Assembly: GCF_020740795.1 (NCBI RefSeq) | Contig: NC_067287.1 | Location: forward strand, 10,493,501 to 10,557,500 | Source: Apus apus | Taxonomy: Eukaryota; Chordata; Aves; Apodiformes; Apodidae | DNA length: 64,000 nucleotides | Direction: 5' to 3' | Part shown: positions 1 to 12,604 of the stretch, piece by piece | Numbering within the stretch: position 1 is the first letter of the stretch | Layout: every line of letters starts with the position of its first letter | The notes under the pieces: generated by a model | Seen by the model: only the letters and a program-made list of their open reading frames with translations | What the model was told of the DNA's origin: nothing | Databases searched by the model: none | Translations under genes and position numbers: made by a program

Positions 1-683
1 CAGGCGTCTGCAGCACTAAAAGGTACCTGTGGGTGAGGGTGGGTAAGGAGGGATTTCTTGCTGGTGGGAAGGGCAGCTCTTTGGTTCCTGGGAGACTTTT
101 CAGCTAAGGAATTACTCCTGCTCCATCAAACAGGGGTGACTGGCCCCAGGCAAGCTTGTCGCTGCTCAAATCCCACACTAAGCAACCCAGGAGTATCCCA
201 GGTAGAGAACCGACAAGCATTGCAGTCCTCATGGAGGTTCATGTCCCTGTTTGTTTCCAGTGCTGTCCTGCTCTGCAGGATAGGGAGACAACCCCAGTTT
301 TGCTGCACCCTAAGCTGCACGTGTGTGGGCCCAGAGAGCTGCAAGATGTAGAGGAGGGGATGATGGGATGACTCCTGCCTCGCAGTAACAGAGGTGCCCT
401 GGGCACCCACCTCAGACTGGCGCAAAGCAGCAATACTGTCTGCCTTGGTCCCAGGCGGGATGGAATTTGCAGTAGCTGATGGGCAAACAGTCCCCAGACC
501 TAACAGCTGTTTTGCACCTTCATTGAGTCCACCCCTAGAATAAATCCATCCCTGAACTTGGCCCTGGTGCAGACATGAAGCCTCCAAACCAACACCCAAG
601 GAATCCCTTTTTGAGGGGGCACCTCTATATTGATATGATTTCTGAAGGGTGTTTAATCTTCCCCTCTGTGTGTCTTTCTGCAG

Positions 684-787
684 GGACTGCATTGAATGCA
701 AGCTGTTTAACTCAGGAAGACTGGCTGATAACCAAACCTGCCAAAAGCACTGCAAGGATGAGATCATCACCACCGTGGATGTTCTCG
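684..787 (+). CDS. ITGB5: ITGB5 coding exon, beta-tail region
   Basis: The exon follows an acceptor ending ttctgcag and ends at the donor G|GTAAGT. It begins with the last base of a codon, then reads DCIECKLFNSGRL and ends TTVDVL plus one base. Four cysteines (CIEC, then TC and HC) and the NQT glycosylation sequon fit the extracellular membrane-proximal beta-tail domain. The next exon keeps the frame. Residues near the end differ from the human protein as I remember it, but the cysteine spacing is kept. Confidence 0.92.
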
Positions 788-3126
788 GTAAGTAGGTAGC
801 AAGTGACCGCAGCACTGGACTCCTCTTAACCAGACTGACACATACCTGTAAAGAAAGCCTCAGGGGACACCTGGTATTCAGAAATGTATATGTGTATGTA
901 GTATGCATCTGTGCATATGGAGTATGTGTCACCCTCTCTCTGGGCTGTCATCTGTATTGAAGTAAAAGGAACTTTGATTTTAAATAATGTCTTAAAATCA
1001 AGATGCATGAGGACTACTACTGCTTGTGCAAGGAGCAAAGAGAGTAGGATGAGCCAGAAGATGAGATGAAATCTGAGAGAGTGCAGGACAAAGTATTACT
1101 CAAAAAAAGCATTTTCTAGTCTTCTGAGAATTTAACTTGGGTGAAGTGAGCTTGTAAGAGAAAGCAAAGCTGTTTTGGACACAGCGAGCTTTGCTTCGGT
1201 GGAAATGATTGCTCATTGCCTGCCCTTTATGTCCTCTTCTAGAGGTTACTCCACACATGCTTCAGCAGATGACTTTCTCCTTCTTTTCAAGCTCCATTTT
1301 AAGAATCCATGGTTGCTAGTTGGGGGAGTAGGAGGGCACCCAAACTGTGACAGCTTTAATCTAAATCCTGACTCTGGTCTTAGCAATACCTCTTGGAGGG
1401 ACGGATGGAGATCAAGCAGGAATTAATTACTGTCCACATCTGATATTTCCTCCTCTTCTCATAGCTTATGGAGGTAGAAGGGCTCTAGCTTGGTCACCCT
1501 TTCTTTCCTTTCCTCCTGAGCTGCCTGCAGATTATAATTATCTCATTGTCTCCTCTTATATCCAGTGTCTACCATTTAAGTTACGACCAGCAGGGTTTCC
1601 TACCTTTCCTTTTGGGAGTCTTGCGCTCATTCTATCCATCTTCCCTGCGGTTTACCAGGGAATGCACCTACACCGGCACACTGCAGGAGGTTACAAGGCA
1701 CTTCCAAAACACACAGAGCTCCTTCCTGGTGCCTGGCTGGCCCTCATTTCTTAGGAGCCAACAAATACTGTGGATTAAAGTTCAACTCTCCTGCCTGGGT
1801 GTTGCACCATGCCAAAACCAGTTTTTTTGCTGACTGCACCCTGGGAGCGAGGCTGGGCTGTAGTTTGCCAACCCCCCACATGGCTTTCAGTGAAAAATAC
1901 AGCCAAATTTCTATGTTAAGACATTCTGGAGAATTGTGCTTATTCTCCTGTTGAACTTCTACGGTCAGATTGTGGATGGTGCTGAGCTCTTGGCAGCTCA
2001 AGGCACCCTGCAGCTGGGAGATCTGGGCTACTAGAGAAATAGGTAAAGCAAAATATTCCTAGAGAAAGTGCTTGGGGACTATGGACTTTGTTACAGGCAG
2101 ACTCAGCCAGATCCTGATGTTCAAATGTTTTTGTGTTACGTAGCACATGTTAAAAGTCCCTGCTGAGAGGCTGAACACTGATATTTGTGACAGAAGACAT
2201 AGGTCTGCGTTGTCCTGGCAGTGGAGGATGGGACCTTCTTAAATATCAAGTTGCAATGAAGACACCCTGGGAGTTCCCACATGCCTTTGGCTCTGAGTAT
2301 GAAACAGCCAGTGCTTCAAAGCTTCATAGAGTAGAGGCATCTATCATTGGACTGATGAGCTAGAACTAGGCCTTTTGGGAGGCTTGTATGACTTGCATTG
2401 GATTCTGCAGGATCGCCTTCACTTCTGCAATATTACATTTCCATTCCTGATGGTTCCAGAGAGGAGCTCTAACACAAGAGGAGCAGCACAGTTCCAGCGA
2501 GCTGAAGCTGCCAACAGCACACATCAGTGGACTTGAAAGCTTGATGGGGCCATCATGCCTCTCTCTGTGGATGTTTGATTTCTGAAACCCAATGAAGACC
2601 AACAGAGATCATTACTATCGAGCCTTTGGTTACTGCCTCTTTTAGCAGAATAATGGTGCAAGGATGGGATTGAAAGCAGCTGGGCCTGGAGGAACTAAGA
2701 TTTTCTGCTCAGCTCAGAATGGCATTAGTCTAGAAACATGGAAGTTTTATAAATATTAATGTAATTAGTAGTTTGCTTTATAGCACTCAGCACTTCTCCA
2801 GCCTTAGATACTACTGTGTACATAGAGAAGATTCTCCTGTCTCCCAAGGTAGGAGCAGCTGAGGTTTGTCCACACCAGGAGCCTCATCAGGACTCACCAG
2901 AGAGTTATTTGCGTCTGGGCTCTCAACTGTTGAAATGGAGGGTATTAATCTTCCGACTGAAAGCAGGTCAAAGGTATTGAAAGGAAAGACAGACAAGGGA
3001 GAGATAGGGATCACATGAATTGTGATCAAACTATGCTGCTTTCCAGGCTTGTTCCCTGTTTTTCTGTTCCCTGGCACCAGTGGGAAGCCCTGCTCAGCTT
3101 GCAGAGGAGAATTGTGTTAATTCCTA

Positions 3127-3362
3127 ATATTAAGCCTGCCAACTAAGTCAACCAAGCTCCATATTACAGCTTTAGATATGTTGTGTTTTAAAGGGGGACC
3201 ATGTCAAAAATCAGGGGCACCCTGACCATTGGAAGTTGTTGGGAAGAATTAGCTTAGTAAGAATAGGGTGTTGAAAGCATTTGTGTAAGAAATTCGGATA
3301 CAATAGTTCTGCTGTCTTTAGGATTTATTTTTTTTTAAATATAAAAATCCAAAATAAAACAC
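3127..3362 (+). repeat. Intronic copy of an ITGB5 3' UTR segment (copy A)
   Basis: Aligns by eye, in the same direction, with 5645-5890. Shared landmarks in order are CCTGCCAACTAAGTCAACCA, ACAGCTTTAGA or GCAGCTTTAGA, GAATTAGCTTA, GCATTTGTGTAAG, GTTCTGC followed by GTCTTTAGGATTT, and CCAAAATAAAAC. The two differ by scattered substitutions and small indels. Copy A contains AATAAA at 3353-3358 and ends 21 bases before the exon at 3384. Confidence 0.88.
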
Positions 3363-3383
3363 TGTGGCTGCATCTCATTCCAG

Positions 3384-3500
3384 AGACAGATGACCCAAAT
3401 GCGATCCTCTGTGCCTACCCGGTGAACAACTGTGTCATGAAGTTCATCTACTTGGAGCTCGCCAGTGGGAAATCCAACCTCACTGTCCTCAAGGAGCCAG
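3384..3500 (+). CDS. ITGB5: ITGB5 coding exon, end of beta-tail domain
   Basis: Starts after the acceptor ttccag and reads ETDDPNAILCAYPVNNCVMKF, then ASGKSNLTVLKEP. It carries two beta-tail cysteines and an NLT glycosylation sequon close to the membrane. The donor is CCAG|GTGGAC, weaker than its neighbours, but the frame continues correctly into the next exon. The acceptor lies only 21 bases after a duplicated block that contains an AATAAA signal. Confidence 0.92.
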
Positions 3501-4582
3501 GTGGACCTTCCCTTGCACTTCCTCTTAGTGGCACAGGCTGCCTCCTGAGAAGTGACAGGCTGCTGGGGGCAGAAAGGCTAGTTTCACTGCCTGCACGAAA
3601 ATATGTGCATGCAGATGAACCTGGATGATTTAAAAAAAAATAATGATGTGTTTACAGTACTGGAGCCCAGCTCCAGATGCTCCCAACTCAGTAAAAAAGG
3701 ACTCTGACTGAGACTGAAACATGCATCTGAGCCACCAGGATTGCTAGCAAGCAGCTGAAGGGCTCCCTGCCAGCTCAGGAGGCTGAAGTTAAACCCTATG
3801 TTGCAAAACACATGCCATGCATTGAGGTGGTGATATAGCCACTGTGAGCCAAAAAAATCCAAAGGGGAGACCTGGTGCTGCTGGTTAAGCTACGAAACCC
3901 CACCACTACCTATGGATTTCTGCATTTCCAAATAGCCAGTTTTGGTCCAGGCAGCATAACGGCTGTGTGTTCCCACTCCCCTCCCCAGGCTGCAGTTGTG
4001 CTTCCCAGTGTTATTTTAATTGTGCAATGCAGTTTCTCAAAGAAAAGCCCATGTGGTGTTGCAGGACAAGCTGGTGAGCACCCAACAGTAGCTTCTTGTG
4101 ATCTGCTCTGGTCCTCTGAGGCACAGTCCAGTATAGGAAAGACTGAAATACTGGATGGTTTATTTTATTTGTGCTGCAGCTTGCACTTGATTGAAAGACT
4201 AGTTGATTAGTGGACAGTTAATATACTTATTTAAAGTGCCTAGTGAACACCTGTGTCCATGTCCAATGTCAACTGGCATTAAAACCAGATGTCACTGTTG
4301 GATTGTGACACTGCAGCACTGGTCTTCCCCTGAAGCACTGTGTGACATCCTGGCTCTGGTGACATCCATGAGAGCTGTGCCTTTGACTTGCCTCTAGCCA
4401 GGAATTTAATTTTTTTTTAAATCCCTTTGTTTTCAGAGAGGCCTGTTGCTTTTTAAAATTTAGTCACTGGTGCTAGTGCTGTTCACTTGCTCAGAGGCTG
4501 CAGTCCAGGTCATTACATCCCGGTATCCTGATCCAGGATACACTCACACCAGAGCTAATTACCTTCTCCCCCTTGTTACCAG

Positions 4583-4749
4583 CATGCAGCTCAGCCCCCA
4601 GCGCTGTGACAATCGTGCTGGCAGTGATTGGCAGCGTGGTCCTGATTGGCATCATCCTGCTGGGGCTCTGGAAGCTGCTCGTCACCATTCACGACAGACG
4701 GGAATTTGACCGATTCCAGAGCGAACGCTCCCGGGCCAGATACGAAATG
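4583..4749 (+). CDS. ITGB5: ITGB5 coding exon, transmembrane helix and start of tail
   Basis: Begins at the acceptor ttaccag and completes an alanine codon with the previous exon, followed by the last extracellular cysteine. A hydrophobic run of about 23 residues starting [10 protein letters not shown] and ending GLWKLLV is the transmembrane segment. HDRREF follows, the conserved inner-membrane motif that contacts the alpha subunit, then [12 protein letters not shown]. The donor is ATG|GTGAGC at a codon boundary. Confidence 0.96.
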
Positions 4750-5299
4750 GTGAGCATGGGGCAGGGGTGCTGCTGGCTTGGGGGTGGTGGGGAGGGAGCT
4801 ACCAGGATGTGCTGGCAGCAAACAGTTCCGTAGCGATGGAGAAGGGTGACAGGCAGAAGGGATGCAGGGTCCAGCATGTGGCATTGCCCTTTCCTTTTTG
4901 GCAAGTTACAATTATACCCAGTGCTTGGTTTCATCATGCATTTCCCAGCAGTGCTGGAGGGCTGAGAGATGTAGGGGAGCAGGGACTAAGCTGTGACTTG
5001 TGGCAGGAGCCAGGTTGGTCAGGTCTACAAGGGAGCCCTTCTGGGAGGCTTTAGGTGGGGCTGCCCAGCATTTGAGGGATCACCTGTGCCTGCAGACTGG
5101 CCAGAAGGTGGGTCTGGTGGGCAAACTGTTGACAAACAACAGTGCTTTTGGCTCTGAATGCAAATTTCAGTCAAAGTCAAATGCAGTGGTATCTCCAAAT
5201 TAGTTGGCACAGGAAGGGGGGATTATACACGTTTTCACCGTGACTTTCAGAGGACTTTGTTCCTTACCTTTATTCTTTTGTCCATCCATTTCTCCAAAG

Positions 5300-5395
5300 G
5301 CATCCAATCCTCTCTACCGAAAGCCCATTTCCACACATAACGTAGAGTTCACGTTCAACAAGCTCAACAAGTCTTACAACGGTACAGTTGACTGA
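5300..5395 (+). CDS. ITGB5: ITGB5 last coding exon, cytoplasmic tail
   Basis: Begins after the acceptor ccaaag with [13 protein letters not shown] and ends KSYNGTVD followed by TGA at 5393-5395. NPLY is the membrane-proximal NPxY site for talin and other PTB proteins; NKSY is the membrane-distal NxxY site used by kindlins. The RKPISTH sequence after NPLY is characteristic of beta-5. Confidence 0.97.
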   Translation, partial: ASNPLYRKPISTHNVEFTFNKLNKSYNGTVD

Positions 5396-5644
5396 TGGGG
5401 TCTTGGCACCTGGGACTGCTGTGGACAATTGCTTGACTGTATGTGCTGCTTCCCCACTTGAAGATGGGATCCTCTTCAGGGGCAAGAATCCCTTACGACA
5501 GGACTGGTCGATGACCAAAGCCTGTTATTTGCACAGTAAAGAGAAAAGTCTGGTTCATTCTGGAGGCACGGACACGAAGGCAGGCTCCCCACCTGTGCTG
5601 CTGGACTCCTAGCTGTGTGCCACTCTGTACCCCAGCTTTCAGGA

Positions 5645-5890
5645 TATATTAAACCTGCCAACTAAGTCAACCAAGTGCCATATTGCAGCTTTAGACATAT
5701 CCCTTTAGACAGGGTGACTAGGTCAAAAACCAGGGGAACCCATGCCATTGCAAGTTGTTTGGAGGGGGTGGGGGTGGGGGAATTAGCTTAAAAAAGGGAG
5801 GGTTTTGAAAGGCATTTGTGTAAGGAATTAGGATACAGGAGTTCTGCAGTCTTTAGGATTTTTTTTTATATAAAAAACCAAAATAAAACT
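5645..5890 (+). repeat. 3' UTR copy of the duplicated segment (copy B)
   Basis: Partner of 3127-3362, direct orientation, 2.5 kb apart. It forms the distal half of the 3' UTR and includes the poly(A) signal. Compared with copy A it has a G-rich expansion near 5762-5782. Whether this is a private duplication or two copies of an interspersed repeat cannot be settled from one window. Confidence 0.88.
5882..5887 (+). terminator. ITGB5: Probable ITGB5 poly(A) signal AATAAA
   Basis: A perfect AATAAA about 490 bases after the stop codon. It is the first perfect AATAAA on this strand after the stop, and a T/G-rich region follows. An identical hexamer in the duplicated intron copy lies at 3353-3358. 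Confidence 0.7.
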
Positions 5891-5905
5891 ATTGTGCATA
5901 TATGA

Positions 5906-8900
5906 TGCTGTGAGTAGAGTTCATTGTTTCTTTGCTGAGCTCCCCCCCAAAAAATGCTGGGGCTTGCTCCTGCAAGTAACAGTGGTGCTGCCTGATTGAT
6001 TTATTAATAGAGTCTTATCAGGCAAAGCATGTCTATAAAAACAGGAGCTGGAGCCGCAGTGGCTGCTGCAGAAAGTATGTTGATTTAATATCCTGGTGTT
6101 GACCCAGGGCAGGGAGTGCCACAAGGAGCTCCTGCTCTGTGCTGGTGGTGTTAAAGACTAGAAACTGGTGGGAGCCTGAGGGACATGGGTGTTCTTGGGG
6201 TGTGCAAGTAGATGTCTGGCGCGTGTGCCTGCAGGAGGACAGCTGGGAGCACAAGGCATCTCACCAAGACCTTTGGCTCCTTACCAGAGCTGTGAGGTCC
6301 AGCAGAACCCAGCTGGAAAAGCAGGGGACTGCTGAGCTTTTGCCTGGAAAGGGAGGCAGATAAAACCCAGTGTTGTTGCTCCACAACGTACATTTTCTTT
6401 GGTTTTGTTTGTTGTTGTTTTTTTTTCCCCAAAAAAAACCCTGCTCCCCCAGCCTCATCTGCTTTCCTGTGGAGCTGGGGTTTGAGTTGGGCTGCAGCTT
6501 TAAACTCACCAGCCTGCAATGGGGCTGCAGCCATGGTGGGAGAGAAATTGGAGCAATTGCTACTGCCTGCTTTTTTTTCCCTTTTTTGTTTTAATTTTCT
6601 TGTTTCTTTGCCCTGAACAGATCACGCAATAGCCAGCTGAAGGAAGCTTGCCAGGGAAAAGCAAAAACAAATGGTGCTCATTGTTTTGACTTGCTCTTCT
6701 CATTGGAAAAGGGCCATGGGCCCGTCCTTCTGGATTTTTTTAGATTTTTTTTTTAATTTGTTTTTGCCTCTATAAACAGAAGCTCTTGTTTGCTCAGTAT
6801 AAACAGCTCTCCTTCAAGAACTTTATGGTCATCCCCTCCTCCTCCTACCAGCAGCACTGAAGAAACGCAGGAGACCACACTAAAAATAGTTTGAAATGGG
6901 GATTTTTAGGAGTGCAGCAAGTGGCACACTGGCTGTATCAGTGCTGATCAGGTAAGGCAAAAAAACCCACACAAAAAAACACCAAAAAAACCCCCCAGAA
7001 ACAAAAATCCCAAATAAATTAAATCCATGCCCTGTCTTCCTACTTGATTACACTGGGTCTGCCCCAGTAGGAGGAGAGGGGGTGCATACATCCTGAAAAC
7101 GAGTGCAAGGGCAGGCTCTGGTTAACTGCTGGTACTGTCTGGTGTAACTAACCTACCATGGGTGTGCTGGAGGCTCTGCTGCCTCTTGCCCAAAGCCCCA
7201 CCAGCACTGAGTTAGTGCTGAGAGACCAGACAATGAGGCCAGGCATGGAGAGATAAAAGTTTGACTCATTGCTAAGGGGTGACTTGGGTAGGGAGAGGAG
7301 AAGAGCAAGGGCTGGGGACAGAGTTGCAAGTGCCCTCCTTTCCCTGCAAAGGAACACTCAGCTGTGGAGCAAACGGGTGTGCAGCAAGCCAGGGAGACGT
7401 GGGGAGTGAGCAGGCGAGGGAAGGGTCCCACAGGCCAGGCACCCAAGAAAATGTAGCCAAAAAAAAGGAAGGAAACAGAGTTGGTGACTGTCAGCAAAGG
7501 GCATCTTGCTGCCAGGGGTGCTGTGCCAGGCAGCACAGAGCAGAGCCATGGGTGTCTGTCTCCTGAGAACAGCAGTTGCTATGCCAGGGTGTGGGAAGGC
7601 TTCAGCAGCCTGGTCAGGCTGGCTTCAGGTCACTGCTGCTATCAGAAGGTACCACAGACATCTCATATAAATAAGTAAATGACACAGTTTCTTGTTTCTA
7701 ATTTTTGCAGGCTCTGACCTGCCAAATTTAGCTTCTGCACAAGGTTGCATTTAAAAGGAAAAAAAAAAAAGAAGAAGGAAATGAAGGAAATTATGCTAAG
7801 AGCAAGAAGGCTCTGCTTGGCTGTGTGAGCAGAGCTGCCTTTACTCTTGCAAGGTTAGTGCCAAGCAGTCATGGGAATGCTGTATTTCAGTCAGCAGCAG
7901 TTTATTTGTGTCTGTAAATACAGGCAGCCTGATCACAGCTAGCATTCCTGAATGAAAACTGCAGCAGAAAGCATCGACGGGTCACATGTGATGGAAAAAC
8001 GTCAGCTCTTGCCTGGCTCAGCTGGAGTCCAGATGCCATTGCAACCCCAGCTCCTCCTGCTTCCCCAACCACAGCTGGAGGCCACTGGGGCTGGGGCTCA
8101 CCAGTGCTTTTTTCCCTGTGCTGCTAGTGTTTCTGGGGGAGAGAGCATCACGTTGCTCCTTGAGAAGAGGTGGTATTCATGAACACAAAAATAGCTCTTT
8201 GTAGCTGAAAAAAATATAATCCAAGGTGCAGGGATTTTGGGTAGCTGTGAAGGATGCTCCCCCCTGAATGAGCAGTACCTTGGGTCACACATCACCAACC
8301 CACCCTGAAGCTGCTACAGCTCATACCTGCAAGGGCAGAACACCTACCAGTCCATCACTGTGCCGTGTAGATGTTTGTGCCTGCCTCCCCCTCCCCGAGC
8401 CTACTGAGCTCCCCTGCACAGCATCAGGTTGCACAAGGCCAATAACCACACAGGGACATCTCTGAAGGTCACTCCTCCCGGCTGAGACACCCTTCACCTG
8501 GCATCAGATGTCTAGAACAAGGTAAGTGACATTTCACACTACGCCTAAAGGTATGGTATATCCAGCTATAGCTTAATTATTAGAGGTAAAATAGTATGTT
8601 TCACTGGGAGTGGTAGAGTGTTTTACCACTGTCTAACTCATCATCTAATCACCATAAAAATTATCATTTAATTAATACTTCAAATAATTGTCAAATAATT
8701 GTTAAATCACTGTATAATTGTCAATTATTGCTTAATCAGAATTTGATGACCATTTGGTTTTCATTTACTCATTGATTAATTACAATTGGATCATCATTTA
8801 ATCTTTCATAAAACCCTCCTAGTTAAGTCCACAATTATGACTTTCCTTAATAATTCACCTGTAACAGCAGCCAATTGTGGGAGTTAATTTCGCTTTATAG

Positions 8901-9307
8901 GTTCCTTAAAGTATCCATAGTGGCATTTTGGGTCATTTCAAGTGTAATGTAAATAGTAAAAACAGCTCGTTCTAATTCAGGGACACCCAAGGGTGGAAAG
9001 AGGGCATGTACAAATTTGTGGAGCTTAGATGGTCCTGTTCCTGCCTTTCCAGGGCTCCACCATGCACAACGACATGGAGGGTTTGTTACCTCTCTTCTTT
9101 ACTTCATTACAGTTTACTACTACCAAGGTAAGTATAGTTACAACTGGCAAAACAAGTTATTAAAATTGCCACCAGAAAGTAAACATGATTTTCCACAGCA
9201 GCAGCACTAAATATTAGCAGCAAGTCTATACTTCAGTATTACAAATTACCACAGAATTACCACTGGTAAAACAGCAAATAGACTTATCAGTAATTACTTA
9301 AATGCAG
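5906..9307. other. Intergenic region, no gene recognised
   Basis: Only short open frames without recognisable protein features are present on either strand. Visible low-complexity pieces are a T-run/A-run at 6410-6440, a T-rich stretch at 6735-6765, a C/A-rich stretch at 6958-7020 and an A-rich stretch at 7755-7790. An AT-rich block at 8555-8830 is listed separately. No RNA gene or transposon was recognised. Confidence 0.6.
8555..8830. other. AT-rich block with clustered TAATT/AATTA motifs
   Basis: Repeated short motifs such as AATTATT, TTAATTAAT, AAATAATTGT and TAATTGTCAATTATTG occur in about 275 bases, in both orientations. TAAT cores are the usual recognition sequence of homeodomain proteins, so an enhancer is conceivable, but plain AT-rich drift explains it equally well. 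Confidence 0.35.
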
Positions 9308-9309
9308 GC

Positions 9310-9543
<234 letters not shown>

Positions 9544-9820
9544 CGTAAGCTCTTTCTCTCTTTTGCTTTTTCGTTCTTTCATTCGCTTTCTTTCTCTTTT
9601 TCTCTCTCTCTCTTTTGCTCTTTCTTTTGCTTTATTTCTCTCTTTCACTCTTTTGCTCTTTCACTCTTTCTTTTGCTCTTTATTTCACTCTTACTTTCGC
9701 TATTTCACTCTTTCATTCTTTCTTTCTCTTCCTCTCTTTCTCTTTCTCTTTCTCTTGCTCTTTTTCTTTTGCTTTCTTTCACACTTTTGCTCTTTCGCTC
9801 TTTCTTTAGCTCTTTCTTTC

Positions 9821-9924
<104 letters not shown>

Positions 9925-9980
9925 TCCTTTCTCTCTTTCTTTCCTTTCTCTCTTTCTCTCTTTCTTTCTCTCTTTCTCTC

Positions 9981-10021
<41 letters not shown>

Positions 10022-10028
10022 TTCTCTC

Positions 10029-10079
<51 letters not shown>

Positions 10080-10697
10080 CATTTGCTCTTTCTTTCCCTC
10101 TTTAGCTCTTTCTTTAGCTCTTTCTTTCTCTTTCTTTTGCTTTCTTTCTCTCACTCTTTCGCTCTTTCTTTCGCTATTTTGGTCTTTCATTCTTTTGTTC
10201 TTTCTCTTTATCTCTCTCTTTTTCTCTTTCTCTTACTCTCGCTCGTTTGCTCTTTCTCTCTTTCTTTTGCTATTTCGCTCTTTCATTCGTTTTCTTTCAC
10301 TTTTTCTCTTTCTCACTCTCTTTTTCTCTCTTTCTCTCTCTCTTTCTTTTTCTCTCTTTCTCTCTTTCTTTTTCTCTTTTTCTCTCTTTCTCTCTCTTTT
10401 TCATTTTCTCTCTCTTTTTCTCTCTTTCTCTCTCTCTTTCTCTCTCTTTCTCTCCCTTTTTTCACTCTTTCTTTCTCTTTCTCTCTCTCTTTCTTTCTAT
10501 TTTTTTGCTTTCTTTTGCTTTCTCTCTTTCACTCTCACTCTTTTGCTCTTTCTTTAGCTCTTTCTTTCACTATTTTGCTCTTTCACTCTTTTTCTCTCTG
10601 TTTATTTCTCTCTTTCGCTCTTTCGCTATTTTGCTCTTTCTTTTCTTTCTCTCTCTCTCTCACTTTCTTTTGCTTTATTTCTCTCTTTTGCTCTTAT

Positions 10698-10776
<79 letters not shown>

Positions 10777-11466
10777 CTTTCTTTCTTTCTTTCTTTCTGT
10801 CTCTCTTTCTCTCTCTCTTACTCTTTCTATTTCTTACTTTTGCTTTCTTTCTCTCTTTCACTCTCGCTCTTTTGCTCTTTCTTTAGCTCTTTCTTTTGCT
10901 ATTTTGCTCTTTTCTTTTTTTCTCTTTCTCTCTTTTGCTCTTTCTTTCTCTTTCTTTTGCTTTATTTCTCTCTTTCACTCTTTTGCTCTTTTTCTTTAGC
11001 TCTTTCTTTTGCTATTTCTCTCACTTTCTCCTTCTTTCTTTCTTTCTTTCTTTCTTTCTTGCTTGCTTGCTTGCTTTCTTGCATTCTTTCTTGCTTTCTT
11101 TCTTTCTCTTCCTTTTGCTTTCTTTCTTTCACTCTCTCTCCTTTGCTCTTTCTTTCTCTTTCTTTTGCTTTATTTCTCTCTTTCACTCTTTTGCTCTTTT
11201 TCTCTTTCTTTTGCTTTTTCTTTTGCTATTTCTCTCTCTCTTTCTCTTTCTTTCTTTCTTTCGCTCTTTCTTTCTCTTCCTTTTGCTTTCTTTCTTTCAC
11301 TCTCTTTTGCTCTCTAGCTTTCTTTGCTATTTCGCTCTTTCCTTTGCTCTTTAGCTCTTTCTTTCTCTTTCTTCTTTAGCTTTCTTTCTCTCTTTCAGTC
11401 ACTCTTTCTTTCCCTCTTTAGCTCTTTATTTCCCTATTTCGCTCTTTCATTTGCTTTCTTTCTCTT

Positions 11467-11501
<35 letters not shown>

Positions 11502-11821
11502 CTTTTGTTCTTTTTTTCGCTCTTTTCCTATTTCACTCTTTCATTCATTCTTTTGCTCGCTCTTTCACTTGCTCTCTTTCTTTCTCTCTTTCTCTCTTTC
11601 TCTCTTTCTCTCTTTCTCTCTTTCTCTCTTTCTCTCTCTCTCTTTCTTTTTCTTTTTCTCTCTTTTTCTCTCTCTCTCTCTTTCTCTCTCTCCCTTTTTT
11701 TCACTCTTTCTTTCTTTCTTTCTCTTTCTCTCTCTCTCTTTCTATTTTTTTTCTTTCTTTTGCTTTCTTTCTCTCTTTCACTCTCGCTCTTTTGCTCTTT
11801 CTTTAGCTCTTTCACTATTTT

Positions 11822-11888
11822 GCAAAGAAAGCTAGAGAGCAAAAGAGAGTGAAAGAAAGAAAGCAAAAGGAAGAGAAAGAAAGAGCGA

Positions 11889-11935
<47 letters not shown>

Positions 11936-12573
11936 CAAGCAAAAGAGCAAAAGTGTGAAAGAAAGAAAGCAAAAGAAAGAAAGAGCGAATGAGCGAAAGA
12001 GAAAAAGAGAAAAAGAGAGAGAGAAAGAGAAAGAATGAGTGAAAGAGTGAAATAGCAAAAGAAAGAGCGAAAGAAAGAGAGAGAAAGAAAGAAAGAGAGA
12101 AAGAAAGAGCAAAAGAAAGAGAGAAAGAGAGAAAGAAAGAAAGAAAGAGAGAAAGAAAGAAAGAAAGAAAGAGCGAAAGAAAGAAAGAGCAAAATAGCAA
12201 AGAAAGCTAAAGAAAGAGCAAAAGAACGAAAATGAATGAGAGAAAGAAAGCAAAAGGAAGAGAAAGGAAAGAAAAAGAAAGAAAGAAGCAAAAAAGAGGG
12301 AGAGAAAGGAGAGAAAGAGAGAAAGAGCAAAATAGTGAACGAGAAATAAACAGAGAGAAAAAGAGTGAGAGAAAGAGCAAAATAGTGAAAGAAAGAGCTA
12401 AAGAAAGAGCAAAAGAGCGAGAGTGAAAGAGAGAAAGAAAGCAAAAGAAATAAAAAAAATAGAAAGAAAGAGAGAAATAGAAAGAGAAAGAAAGAAAGTG
12501 AAAAAAGGGAGAGAGAGAAAGAGAGAGAGAGAAAGAGAGAGAGAAAGAGAGAGAAAAAGAGAGAAAAAGAAAA

Positions 12574-12604
<31 letters not shown>

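Larger units (their letters stand above)
1..5905 (+). other. ITGB5: ITGB5 gene, 3' portion (integrin beta-5)
   Basis: Integrin beta-5 pairs with alpha-V to form a cell-surface receptor for vitronectin and other RGD ligands. The window starts inside an intron and holds the last four coding exons (684-787, 3384-3500, 4583-4749, 5300-5395), which join in one frame to about 160 residues plus stop. Visible parts are a cysteine-rich beta-tail segment, one hydrophobic transmembrane helix, the membrane-proximal HDRREF motif and a tail with NPLY and NKSY. The [11 protein letters not shown] stretch is my reason for choosing beta-5 over beta-3. All introns follow GT/AG. Introns 1-683, 788-3383, 3501-4582 and 4750-5299 show no other gene; 3127-3362 holds a duplicate of 3' UTR sequence. 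The neighbours UMPS and KALRN match the known vertebrate order. The N-terminal ligand-binding exons lie outside the window. Confidence 0.93.
5396..5905 (+). other. ITGB5: ITGB5 3' UTR
   Basis: Sequence after the TGA stop, running to about 18 bases past the AATAAA at 5882-5887. The last 246 bases (5645-5890) are a diverged second copy of intron sequence at 3127-3362. The cleavage point is inferred, not observed; a T/G-rich stretch follows at 5905-5935, as expected downstream of a poly(A) site. Confidence 0.7.

Noticed and set aside
126-932. A 268-codon frame on the - strand in the ITGB5 intron
   Set aside because: It covers the ITGB5 exon 684-787 in antisense and shows no recognisable protein feature.
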